The translations under genes were made by a program, and so were the position numbers. Below, piece by piece: positions 44,801-56,400 of a stretch of DNA of 64,000 bases. Each line of letters begins with the position of its first letter. Position 1 is the stretch's first letter. Source of the DNA: Raffaelea ambrosiae (lineage: Eukaryota; Ascomycota; Sordariomycetes; Ophiostomatales; Ophiostomataceae); the NCBI GenBank assembly GCA_002778195.1, contig PCDI01000009.1, positions 438,291 to 502,290 of the forward strand, given 5' to 3'. The notes under the pieces are model-generated. The model searched no databases. It was not told the origin of the DNA and saw nothing but the letters and a program-made list of their open reading frames with translations.

Positions 44801-47424
44801 ATCGTGACCAGCAAAGTAGTTGCTATCGGGAATGGCAGCCCCGATGCCGAGGTGTGTACGGATGGAATCGTTCTCTTTGCGTAGGGCACGAGACTCGTGT
44901 TCGGCCGTGGCGATCATGTCGCGCAGGGTGTTGACGTCAAGTTCAAGCTGGTGCATATAGTCGGCCTTGCGCTTACGGTGCTGGATCTGAGCACGACGGA
45001 CTTGTGCCCGGCGGATCTGGGCCTTGTCCTGGGCCGTCTGTGACTGCTGCTGCTGTTTCTGCTGTTGCGACTGCTGGAACTGCTGCTTCTGCCATGATTG
45101 CTTCTCGTTCTCTTGCTGCTCCGGTTGGCGAGACTGCTGCTTTGGAAGTTGTCGCTGAGGTTGTTGCTGCGGTTGTGGTTTTGGTTTCGGTTTTTGCGCC
45201 GGCCTTTCATACCGCTGCTGCTCGTACTGCTGTTGGAGGTGCCGCCGCCGATATGCCTGAAACTCGAGATCGGAATCATTCGAGTCTAGAGAGACTTGAG
45301 ATAGCCGGGACGTCTGAGACTGCCGCGACGGCTGCCGATCAGGGGGATTGGCGCTTGCGGCCACGGACGCCACCGTTGAGGCGTCATCAATAGTCACATC
45401 CTTGATGGTGACATTGTCGGCGGTGTCGGCGGTGTCGGCGGTGTCATCGGCGGTGTCATCGGCAGTGTCATCGGTGGTGTCATCGGCTGTTGTATCAGCG
45501 CCCGTGTCATCGGTATCGACAGTGTCGGCAGTGTCGGTCGTACCGGCTGTATTGGAGGTGTCGGAAGTGTCGAAAGTGTGTGCTGTGTTGGAGGTGCGAG
45601 AGGTTTGAGCTGTGAGGCTGTCATCCATGTCATTGACATCGCCCACCTCGGTGGCACTGCCCATCTCGTTGATGCTCATCGCATCGTTGATGCTTCTCGC
45701 ATCGCTGACTCTTCTCCTGTCGGTGATGCTGCTCATATCATTGAAGTCACCGACCATCTCCTTGCTGCCGACGTAGCCCCTGCTGGCTCCGTTATAGGCG
45801 CTGCCGTTGGAAAAGCTCTTCCTGCTGCCGCGACCTTTGCTGCGACCTGGTTTGAAACAACTGGCGTTAGTCCCACAGAGAACCAAACTTGTGCCGAGAG
45901 CTAAGAAAAAACGAAAGAGACAGAGCGAAAGGAACAAAGGGTGAAGGAACAACGCGAAGAGTACAAAAACAGCACCAAGAGCGCATCCAGAACAATATAG
46001 CCCGGGGGGGAGAGGTATCAAACAGAGAGGCGGAAGAATGAAGGAGAGGGTATGAGACGGCGACCGGGAACACACTCCCTTCTTCCGGTACGATGCATTT
46101 TGTACGCTGTCAGGGAAAGATATATAAGGCACAACTTTGAGCCTCTTGTCCTCGTCGGGATTTGAACATGCACGTTTCCGTGCATATGTGTGTGTCCAGA
46201 GGTGTGTGTTCTCCATAAGGCGGTCTCCCGTTGTGCGTGCGCAGCCAGCCGATCCACATCAAGGGTAAGCCTCAAAGACCCATAACTTATGAGAGGTGGC
46301 CACCAGGTGTCCTGAGCTCAGCGCTACCCTCGATCGCTACAAGGCAGCATCAATACCACAAGGCAATCTCCGGGCGAAGGCGGCCGCCCCCCGAAAAGGC
46401 AGTGCAGTTTAAGACAGTAGCAGTAGAACACCCCTGGGCTTTGACGTGGTTGACAAATCTCGAGCGAGGCGCCAACGCCGAGATCTGACACGCGGAGCCG
46501 TGGGGACGTTGCCTCAAATATAATCTCCACTAAAAAAATGATTCCAAAGAGATCGCCAGCACCACGAGGCCGCTGATCAAATAGGTTTGTTGGCCATGCA
46601 TCATCCCTTTCCCGACCACTAGAACAGGAAAGTCCGGCTATGCACGGCGGATCCGGGGGCGCCACAGGGCTTGCACCTTCTTTTCTCACCCGCTTTCACT
46701 TTGCCGTCTTTTCTCTGGTGGAATCGAGCTGTTCTCTGCAGTTCTCCCGCTGGTGATCGTCTCGTTTCCTTATCAGTGCCGGCAGCGACCGGTTGTGGCG
46801 TGCCCAATGGCAAATCTTCCTTTTTGAGAGGAGGAATTGAAAGGTGGCCGGGAGGTGGTGGTAGCAGTGGCATGCTTTCTGGGTCCCCTCGTTTTGGAAC
46901 ACGTTGATTTGACACCGGCCCGTCTCGGGGGGACGCGCGCAAGAACACCGCGAATGCCGGGTACGAGCAAATACATCGGGCCCAGGACAATGTGTGTGGA
47001 TATATAAGGAGGGCAGGTCTGCAGGTCTGCACTTTTTGCAGGGCAAGTGTTGGGGGAAGGGGATCTGAGAAGGCCGATGGATGTAGGGATGGCAGGAGAT
47101 AAAGAGCGGTAGAGATAGGCATAACAAACATTGATGCCGCTCGCTGCACGTCAGGGCAGACAGCTCCAAAAGAACGCGAGAGAGCTTCCAGGGTTCCCAA
47201 AAAGCTCCAGAAAGCCTCCGGAGAGCTCATACAGGAAGAAGGCAAGCAAGAACAGAGTGACGAGACAGGAACAGCAGGGGAAAAGCGGAGAGAAACAACA
47301 TACCATTGTTGGGGACAAAGGTGACCTGCTTGGCCGCACTGGAGGCGGCATCCTTGGTGCGTTTCCAAAAGGCTGTGAAGGATGGCCGAGCCGACGCCTG
47401 CGATGCCGAGTCCATGGCTGGCAT
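41825..47424 (-). CDS. Large bZIP transcription factor with polyQ and Thr/Asp repeats
   Basis: Probable nuclear DNA-binding regulator; target genes unknown. Proposed exons are 47424-47304 and 45846-41825 (1380 aa) with a 1457-nt phase-1 intron (GTATGT...AACCAG). Exon 1 shows strong G/C third-position bias (MPAMDSASQASARPSFTAFW...). Residues about 90-170 hold Thr/Asp/Ala repeats (TADD, DTAD), and a Gln-rich stretch lies at about 255-315. The basic region AQVRRAQIQHRKRKADY (~residue 320) is followed by a leucine heptad (QLELDVNTLRDMI...RALRKENDSI), so this is a bZIP. A Pro/Ala-rich disordered middle follows. The conserved C-terminal domain begins near residue 1160 (FILALEHVCWEHAG) and reaches SLLLRNDVVNGLKRG. 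The C-terminal and bZIP parts are firm; exon 1 and the long intron are less so. The ATG at 47415 is an alternative start. An open-frame extension upstream of 45846 to 46216 lacks coding character. Confidence 0.8.
45417..45560 (-). repeat. Coding trinucleotide-type minisatellite in the bZIP gene
   Basis: Imperfect repeats of GGTGTCGGC and GGTGTCATC on + encode a Thr/Asp/Ala-rich tract on minus. Copies are similar enough to suggest length variation between strains. Confidence 0.8.
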
Positions 47425-50400
47425 TCCCCTCCCGTAGGGGAGGAGGAGAAGGAGAGGAGAGGCGGGCGGGCGGAGCCGAGACTCGACGACGATAGACCGT
47501 ATATGGGAACTGGTTACCGGACAAGACGCTGGGATGAAAGTGGCGATGGCAAAGCGCAGGTTTCGGCTGGGCGAACAGGATAAGCAGACAGGAGGGAAAA
47601 AAGGACACGGACGGCGGCGGTGATCGCGGGCAAAGAAAACAAAACGAGAAGGAGGAGACGGAGAAGAGAGAGAGAAAGCGTTGGTCTGTGTCTCAGTGTA
47701 GGTCTGTTCGTGGAGAACGAGGGGGAGATCTCCCAGGAGCGTGGGCGAGCAGAGGGCAGATGTGGAATCAAGTCGAAAAAGGTAGGTAGGGGGTGGGCGA
47801 GGTCAATGTACTATGGGAAAGGGCTGGCTGGGACCCACGGGCGTGGCAGAGTGCGCTGACGCCGAAGGCACTGCAGGAAAGAGCGGGAGACGGGCGGTGT
47901 CAGACGGGGGGGGGGGTTGATGCAGAAAGATGATGCAGAAAGATGAGCCGATCAGCAGAGATGACGGAGAGCGTGGAAGGGCAGGGGAAGGAAGGAAAGG
48001 GAGAGGAGGAAAGAAAAAGAAAGGAAAAGAGTGAGATGCCAAAAAAGAAAAAAAATCGCTGCAGAGACCCTGGCCGGGAAAGAGGCTGGACGTGCAGGCG
48101 AGGCAGGAGCGAGTGAGAGCAGAGGGCAGAGAACAGAGAGGAGAGAGCAGAACACGCAGAACATGCAGAACATGTATCAATGGGCCGACGACAAAAAGAA
48201 GCAGAAGCCACAGATGATGCTCTCGTCTCTCATGCTTGTCGAGGTCTTGTTTCTGCTGCTTTTCGTCGCCGTTTTCTTTCTCTTGTTTCCGCCCCTCTGT
48301 TGTCCCTTTTTTTGCTTTCTTTTTCTTCCGGCAGGTCTTTCCCTTTTCACTGGCTCCTTCCCTGGTCCTTCCTCGTTCCTTCTGCTTTGGAGCCGTCTTC
48401 TCGCGGCGTGGTCACGCCTGTTCCCCACATTTCAGCCGGTCTGCTTTGTATTTTTTTGGTGTATTTTTTTTTTTTTTCCTTTTGTCGTTGCTAGGACTGA
48501 AGACCCTGGAATGCGGCTGTTCTACGGCGTACTCGTACTAACTACTAATATACATACTATGTAGTAGTATGTGCAAGATAGTTAGGATACTATGGACGAG
48601 CACTATTGCGACGAGTCCTCAACGTGACTGCTCCGCCCCTGTCATAATTGCTTTTGGGACTGCGTTCTCGTGCTGGCTTGTCCCTGCAGACTGCATCCTC
48701 TCGTGTTTTGCAGGGGGCACAGGCCATAAACAGGTCATCCTCATACAGGGTCCTCTCCGCAGCACGCAGTCAATCAAAAAGCGTGAAATCAGCAGCGGGC
48801 AAAGCCCAGCGAGCCACATCACGTGCCTGTGCAATCTCGCGGACTTTCTTTTTTTTTTTTGTAAAGACATGCCCGGACATACTCGTACACCGTACTCCGT
48901 ACTTACAGGGTATTGCCTCTCACCACTCGCCGGAACCACGATCTGTCCAACCGATCCAATCGGCCAACCCCTACCGCCGCCCACTACGAGTACAACTCAG
49001 ACCCAGGACCCCCCCCCCCAACCGGCCAGCCAGGGCTCCCATGCCCCATGACCAGCCAGCCCGAGACTTTGTCCATTTCATCAGTATTGGCTTCCATCAC
49101 ACTCTCCTTGCAACACAGCACACGCTGCCCTCTCTCCTCGCAGACGGGCTCGATGACTTCCCCTAATGCAAACCCCTATTTCCTCCCGTCCTCCCCTTCT
49201 CCTCAACCCAGGTGGTCCGCACGCCACCGCTAGACCGCCCTAGCCCAACACGCTTACCCCCTACCCTTCCCCCCTCCCTTTTTTTGGTGACCGCCAGTGT
49301 ATTCGGTCGGGGAGTATTAGGGAGAGAGCGAAAGGGGCGACGCCTCGTGTCTGGCGCGTGTTGTAGCCTGTTTTTGGGGTCTGGCTATTGGTATCGGGGC
49401 TAGGGAAGGGGGGGGTTCCTTGGGGTCTGGTTTGGCCTGGTTGGGTCTGGCTGGCCTGGCCGGTCCGGGCTGACCTGCACCTGTTGGTTCGCTCCTGGGC
49501 TGCTAGCTTGCTGCTGGCACACTACTGGGCTTGGCTCTATTGTCCTCGTAAGTGACGTGCGGCGCTAGAACGGGGGAGCTGGGCCCCAAAAGTTTAAAGC
49601 TGGTTTGGACCCGCGTTAATAGGCCACCCACGCGAGAGGGAGAGAAAAAAAAAAAACTCGTGGCACACTTCTCCTCTTAGTAGCCAGATATGTTGCACAG
49701 CGCGCAGACGAGCCAGGGACCCTCCGTCCCTTATTGCAGCGTGTTATTATTCTCTTAGTCCCAGCCACGAGTAATAGCGGTCCCAGTGGCACATGCCGCT
49801 AGACCAAACCGGAAAGCAATAATTCCATTCTTTTTCTTTTTCCCCCTCTGTCTGTGTTCCCAGTCCACCTGCGTATTTGTGTTGGCTGTCGTGGCTTCTG
49901 CTATTCGCTAATCGCCGTCGTCTACAGTTTTGTTGGAAACTACTATGTAATAGGCTCGTGCGAGTACTCGTATCTTACCCCGTTTGCCGTTTTTTTGCCT
50001 CCTTGCTTCTGCTGTGTGCTCACGCATTGTCCCTACCAGTAACTGCTATGTATCTTTGTTGACATTGACACAATATCCCATTCACAGCTATCGTATTATC
50101 GAACTATACCGTGCATAGATGTGATTCCCTCCTAGCAGGCCGTCTAGCCTTCTACGAGTAGTTTTCCACCACTGGTCCTCTAGTCTTCTAGTCCTCGACA
50201 AAGTGCTAGCAGTCGTTTCTTCTATGTACTACTCGTACTCATAGTCTTCTAGCTACCATGCTTTTGCCTATCGTTCAATCGTTCCTTGTTTTTTTTTCGA
50301 TAAAAGTGACAGGCCGAAAAAAAGCCACCCCTGACTCCCTGAGCGCCAAAAGATACTTAACCGATGCTCCTTGGCTGATGCAGAACAATTTGAACAGAAA

Positions 50401-50577
50401 GCAAAAAAGCGCGAAAAAAAAAGCAATGACAATACAAAGGAATGGACGTTGTATGCGCCTTCCCCCGCCCCTTTTCTCGGAACTCCAGGCCGAACCAAAC
50501 ACTTAGCAACCCCCTCCTCTCAGATTATCTCTCCCTTCAGACCAATCAAGTCGAGTCCCCAACCAAGTAAGACTTTG
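47425..50577. other. Intergenic region, 3.15 kb, with opposed purine and pyrimidine tracts
   Basis: 47620-48130 is purine-rich on + (bZIP upstream side). 48240-48490 flips to pyrimidine-rich on +, as seen upstream of plus-strand genes, yet no plus-strand gene follows. ACTATGTA 8-mers lie at 48556-48563 and 49942-49949. G- and A-runs are at 49407-49415 and 49646-49657. No credible ORF is present; the last few hundred bases are the RRN3 3' flank. Confidence 0.5.
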
Positions 50578-53067
50578 TCAAGGGTTCAAAAGACCGTCCT
50601 CCTCCTCCGGATCCGTAGCTGTATCCTCTTCAAACTCGTCGTGCAAGGTCACGCCGCCCTCCTCGTCGCTGTCTTCATCGTCGTCGTCGTCCCCGCCGCC
50701 CACGCCCGGAATCGGCGTCCACGACACGTAGTCGCCCTCTAGCCACCGCTTGCTGATTGGCAGGTGGTACGGGTCGAACGGAAAGTTGCCCTCCAGCTGC
50801 AGCCACTTGTCGTCGTCCACCGTGTAGCCGGCATCTTCCCGTAGTGCATCGCCTGCCCCGTAGCGTCCGGAAGCGTACTGCGACAGGCTGATGCTCTTGT
50901 TGCTTTCAATCCTAGGGAAAACGTACATGAGCCGGAGCGCATGCGCCAGCTTCGCAAACTCGGCCACGATCGGCGGCGAGCACACCCGCAGTGGGTTAAA
51001 TGGCGCGTAGATAATGTTGGTCAGCGCGCTCTTGAGGCCCGGCATCCACTCCAGGTCCTGTCCAATATACGTCGAGGGTTCCTCCGGGTCCACCACAGCC
51101 TCGGGGTACTGGTCCACCAAGTCCCGCCACCGGAAGCAGAAAATGTACAGCAGAGCCTGCACCCAGCTGTACAGCTCTTGGTAGCGTCGCAGGTCCGGTC
51201 CTCGGCAGCCCTCGGTATTCGTCCGCCGGAAGATGTCGATGCGGTGGCACAGGATGCTGGCCACACTGCGCACTGTATCCCGCGGCACCCGCGCTGCCCG
51301 TGCCACGTAGCTGCTGAGATATGCCGCAGCTGCCTGTCGCACCGCCGATGGCCGGTTCGACTCGAAGCCCAGGTTCAGCAGCGTGCCTGTGAAAATGTCC
51401 TGCAGCGCGTGGCTCTTCTGGCTGAAATGGAACACCAGGAACTGCGCGTGCCGCGAGCTCGGCACTGTCAGCACAAAGTTGGCAAAGTCCGACAGCATGT
51501 CTTCCAGGCAGCTGCGTGCCGCCTTTGAATCCGGATCTTCAAATGCGGGCGCGAACAATGCAAACAGGCGATCCAGGCTGGCATCCAGCTTGTGCACCAG
51601 CCTGGTTGACTTTTGCAGCTGGCTGAGCTCATCGTTGAAGCCTGCCTGGCCAAAGCCTGGGTCCGAGTCCTCCCCTTCGCTTTCCTCATCTTCATCTTCC
51701 TGGTCTTCATCGTCGTCACCCTCCTCCTCCTCATCACTCAAGTCGACGTCCTCGTCGCGGCCGCTGCCGCCGGCTGTGTCTTTGCCGTTCAGGTCGAACA
51801 TGATCCGGGCCACGAGCTCGTCATCCATATCTGACAGGTCCAGCTGGAACTCCGTATCAAGTTTTACCACTTCCGAAGTGATGATCTCGAGCAGATCTGG
51901 TCCGATCTCCGTAGCGTACTCTCGAAGTCGAAGGAGATTGTCGAGATAAGACAGGTATACGTTCTTGGGCTCATTGGGGAAGGGGAACTTGTGTGTCACA
52001 AGCTCACAGACAATCGACTTGGCAGCAGGGAAGAGCTCCAGCATGTGCCGCAAAGCCAGATGCAATCGCTTCCGTGCCGTCTCGCGGTCGACACGGGGAA
52101 AGTCTGGGACCGTCCAAGACGCGACCTTGGGTTCTTTGAACTTTTCGACAATCATCTAGATGGTTTTCTGTTAGCATATTGCAGCGAGACGTGTAGCATA
52201 GTAGGCATGCTTGCTAGGATCCCAGAACAAACATACGTCAAGAATGGGGCGCAGATAGCCGCCTTGCGAGCTGGCGAGTGCTGCCAGGACTGCCTAATGT
52301 TAGCATGGCTAGGTACATTCAGATGGGCGAGGAGAGAGGAGAAAGAACTCACACTGCACATAGGCCCGGAAAAACTTCTCGTCACGCCCCATCCAGGAGC
52401 TGGCAAGAATGTGCTTTACCAGCCCAAAGCACGTCTTGTTGATTAGTGGCGTGCAACTTGTCAACGCCACCACAAAAAGAACCATCTCTTCTGGCCGAAC
52501 CAGCTCGTCATCGTCTAGGTCATGTTGGTTCTGGCCGTCAGGCTCGTGCTCACGCATGAACACCTCCTGCAGATCGTCCAGGCTGTGGTTGAGGCCGCTA
52601 TTGTGCTCCTCTAGGGAACGACGCACAAAGGCCTTGGTGTCTTCGAGCGTGCGGCCGCCGACGTCGGTCATGACGGAGACGACGTTGAGGCTCATGTCGA
52701 AATGGACCGACTTCTGGCGCTTGGTGCTCGCTGCAACGTCTTCTTTCTCTTCTTCGATCTTGATTCTTTTTCTCTTATGGGAGGTCATGCTCGTGTTGTT
52801 TTGAGAGTTGTCTTCCGTCTCATCTCTGATGTCGTCGTCTTTGTTGTCGCCCTTGTTTTCGTCCGAGTCGGTGGGGTCGCTCTCCTCGTACCGATCGCCG
52901 ACTTTCCGCTTAAGCAGCGCTCGCTTGTCGGTCTTCGTGACAGCGCCCACTTTCGTGGATTGAAAGCTCTCTCGCAGTATCGACTTGACAGGCTTTGTGA
53001 TATTGTTGGCAGGAGACGATGGTCTGCCGTTCGGGCGCTTCGGCGCTGCGATCGGTGCAGCCGCCAT
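50578..53067 (-). CDS. RRN3: RNA polymerase I initiation factor Rrn3 (TIF-IA)
   Basis: Binds Pol I and bridges it to the core factor at rDNA promoters; acts in the nucleolus and couples rRNA synthesis to growth. Exons 53067-52353, 52289-52237 (53 nt) and 52155-50578 give 781 aa. Introns are 63 and 81 nt. The first acceptor is the second AG of GTTAGGCAG; using the first AG gives a premature stop. Joined sequence reads YVQFLAALASSQGGYLRPILD then MIVEKFKEP, as in Rrn3 HEAT-repeat regions. The N terminus is basic with an acidic insert. A long Asp/Glu/Ser stretch interrupts the middle (DEEEEGDDDEDQ), and the C-terminal part contains YLSSYVARAARVP, FCFRWRDL and FNPLRVCSP. The end is acidic (EEEDGLLNP). 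The acidic loop, larger than in yeast, is a common target of phosphorylation in this family. Confidence 0.95.
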
Positions 53068-54833
53068 GTCTTGTCCAACACCGGCAGTTGTGGTTCTAGT
53101 CCTCTAATAATCGTCTTCTCTCCGGGGAGACTCGTGTGTGCCCTCCACGAGGTCGGCGGCCGGCGGTGTGGCGGTCGCGTTGTAAAGTGATTGTTTAATT
53201 GCTTTCTTTGAAATGGCGAAAGAAGGCTCTCGGACGTGGTAGCCTAGTGTACATTGCTGGGGTTCGTGCGGAAATGGGAAAAGAGATCAAAGATAAATTT
53301 CAAGAAAGGGTATATATAGTCACAAAAGACACCGACGTTCAGTGCTGCTAATATTGTCAACAAGAGATACAACAGAGCAAGACAAGGTTCGAGGGGAGTC
53401 GTTTTTTTTTAACGGCAAAAAAAAAATTTATTGACGAGGAGCCAGAGAATTTTATTTCGCCCATGCAGCTAAAGTTTTGGGGGCGGGGCGGTCGAGCATT
53501 AAAGTTCAAGAGGGGGATGGATCACGTGTGCTTACGGCCTAACTACTACATTTTGAATTCGGCGCGTGCATAACAAAACAGCAAGCAACCAATGGCCAGC
53601 CATGACTAGTGTACCATGATTTATTTAACTACAACAAGGCGGTGACGACAATGCAGAGAAGAGTTGAACTTTATGTGTATAAAAATCAACACAAGACCTC
53701 TGTATAGGGGATTCACCCTGGTTATTTTAGAAAGACAATACGCAGAAAAGCCATTCTAGATCTTTAACGTGCGCTCTTCACCGAGCATGAAACTTCTTTC
53801 GTAATGAGCAAAAAGTTCCACACAAAGTGCTCATTTGAAACTAATCCATTTGAAACTGGTACTACATAATCACACACAGTGCACCGTACAGACCTTTTTC
53901 TTTTCTGTGTCTATCACATTTCACATTTATCCGTCTGTGTGTTTCTCTGACCGATTTGTGCTACGCGATTATAGACATAGCTAGCTGCTCGGTAGGGAAC
54001 CCGCAGGACGAGGCCGCCATAGTTGCAATCTGATTGATACGAACAACAAGATCTGAGATTAAGCTGGGAATACATCGACGCAACAGGTAGATACACACGC
54101 AGACATGCCTGGTCCTTTCCACTTATACATGCAACGGCCCAAATAAAGCTGAATCCAGAGATATGAAATAGACATATAGAACGATGCTCGTGCAACAGGT
54201 GGCAGGGGAGGTGGCATGGAATATTTTTTTCCAATGGTTGAAAACGGCAAACAATGACAACAACTGCCAAGCAGTCTCTCGACCTTGCCGTGAGAGTGAT
54301 CTCGTAAATGGCATCGGCCGTAGTGAAAACGCATGGCGCGCTGGGGAATCTATTCGACAGTCAAAAGATAAATCAACAAAAAAGAAATGAAAAGGCAAAA
54401 GCAAAATAAAACCAAGCAATACAAAAAATCGAGACCGGACAGCGAGAAGGCCTGTGGACAGGAAAGAGAGAGGAGAACTTCCCCCATATCCCTTCCACCA
54501 CCCCCCCCCCACAAAATGACAAAATAAAATCAAATAACATGATGAGCCAGTGGTCGTGCTTTTTTTGTTCACTGCCCGAATCCACCTGGCTCCCTGTTTC
54601 TTTCGGCTAGCCTTGTGCCATCCTTCCATGTAGTTCCATCCATTTCCCATACAAAAAAAGAAGAACATTTTGTTATCTCTGTACACGGTTGTGTTTCCGC
54701 TCTGCGGTAGGATAACACCTGACACAACCCAATCCTCCCGTATACTGATACACGCTCGAGGGCCGGAGAGTGTGAAGCACTGTAGCACCGTGGTACCGAG
54801 TAGAGGGGCCGACTTCACTTGATGCGTAAGCCC
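53068..54833. other. Intergenic region, 1.77 kb
   Basis: Includes the RRN3 upstream region (53068 to about 53450, with T- and A-runs at 53403-53428) and the HapC 3' flank. AT-rich in the middle. An ORF at 54123-54818 on minus is in the HapC 3' flank and has no coding character. No gene is supported. Confidence 0.55.
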
Positions 54834-56400
54834 CTAGTATCCTTCGCCACCAGTAGCCCCGTTATGGCCACCTTGGGCACCATAGATGTAGCCAGAGGCG
54901 TCGGCGCCACCTTCGGGCTGCTGCCCAGCCAGGTCGCCGGCCTGGAAACCGCCGGCCGCACCAGTAGCAGCTGATCCATAGCCCTGGCTGCCTGGGCGGC
55001 CCTGCTGGTTCTCTCCTCGGTTTGATTGCGACTGCTGTGCTGTTAGATATCGAACGTAAAAGAAAGAGAGCTGAGGTAACGGGGGATGAGTTTGGTGGTT
55101 TTTGTGGGTGAACACCGGTTGCATAATCATACCTCGCGATACTTAGAAAGGTAGATTTTGAGAGCCTCTGCATAGTTTTCAAAGCCCAGGGAAGTCATGG
55201 CAAAAAGGATATCCTCGCCATTGACGGTTTTTCTTTTCTCTTGGTGACATTTTTCGGAAGCTGTTCGTACAGGAAACTCGTTAGCATCATAAACTCGAAA
55301 AGGCAAGGCTGCGTGGAGTTCCCAGAGAGGCGAGAGGGTAAGATATAAACTGTTGACAAGCTGAGACAACATACCTTCACTCGTAATGAAGGAAATAAAT
55401 TCGCTGACGCATTCCTGCATACACTCCTTGGCTTCCTTTGCTATCTTCGCGTTCTCGGGGAGGGCATTTTTCATGATCCGAGCGACTGGAGCAAAGTTTC
55501 GAATGTTAGCATCGTACACATCATTCTTGTCAGATCTCGACGAAGAACCCCGCGAGTCGTCGGGAGATTTGGAAGGCGACAAAGAATGCTGAGACATGGA
55601 GAAGAGAGAAGCAGAGAACAGTGCAAAGAAGGAAAAGGCTTCGAGAATGGTGAAGTGTGAAGGAACGCCTGCTGGCAGCGAGCTGGACTGGTGATCCGAG
55701 AGAACAAGATGCTAGGTTGAGTATAAATCGTGCAGAGAGATAGGCCCAGGCGGATGGAGGAACTCGAGTAAATAGAGATCCATGTCGAGCAGAGACCCCA
55801 TCTGGCCGGAGAGCAGCGTCCGTAGTCACGTTCGTCCTCCATGTTGGAATTTCGGTTCGCGTCGCACGTTCATACCAGCAAGTTCGTGGAAGCACACTTC
55901 TCGTGTAGAGTGCATTGGTCGGTATCGCCAGAGTCGTGCACGAACCACGGCCCGGGAACCATCAGATTCACCGACGACGTCTAGAGTGGCCGATGGTACC
56001 GAAGGCGTCCAAGTCGTCCAAGGCACCAGATTGAAACGGGGCGAGGCAAACAGAAAGAGACACAAGCAGCAACCGCAACACAGGAGCACAAGCAAACACA
56101 ACGCCCAGGCACACAAACAAAGAAGCAAACGACGACAAAGCCCAAGATGCAAACAAAGAGACAAACGGCAGCAGAAGCAGAAGCAGAAGCAGAGACATAG
56201 AGCAACGAGTACTATAAACAGAGAGGAAGCAGAAAGGACTCACCATTGGCTATGGGCAACCACCGATCTTGCTCCTTGACCTCGAACTCGTAGCCGAGCC
56301 CAGAGTGTGGGTCCTGAGGATCGTTCATTTGGCCTTCCTCGTCGGGGGACGGTACGCCTTGTTCGACATCCTTAGGATTGGACTGCGGGGAGTCGGACAT
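54834..56400 (-). CDS. hapC: CCAAT-binding factor subunit HapC (NF-YB/Hap3)
   Basis: Histone-fold subunit of the heterotrimeric CCAAT-binding complex, pairing with HapE/NF-YC and HapB/NF-YA. Exons 56400-56244, 55485-55375, 55260-55133 and 55034-54834 give 198 aa. Introns are 758, 114 and 98 nt. The core reads KEQDRWLPIANVARIMKNALP, then AKIAKEAKECMQECVSEFISF, KCHQEKRKTVNGEDILFAM and GFENYAEALKIYLSKYRE, close to identical to other fungal HapC. The final acceptor is the second AG of AACAGCACAG; using the first gives the wrong frame. The C-terminal 65 residues are Gln/Gly-rich and low complexity. The 758-nt intron contains an alternative in-frame ATG at 55597, and intron 2 is stop-free and a multiple of three, so unusual isoforms are possible. 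Role in iron, redox and nitrogen regulation is known for the family, not shown here. Confidence 0.97.

Noticed and set aside
46140..46175. Complement of GTTCAAATCCCG, T-arm-like
   Set aside because: T-stem does not pair and no cloverleaf can be built.
46619..47608. 329-codon minus ORF overlapping the bZIP first exon in another frame
   Set aside because: Overlaps the codon-biased exon in a different frame and has no coding character.
54123..54818. 231-codon minus ORF after HapC
   Set aside because: Lies in the HapC 3' flank; hydrophobic runs come from T-rich DNA.
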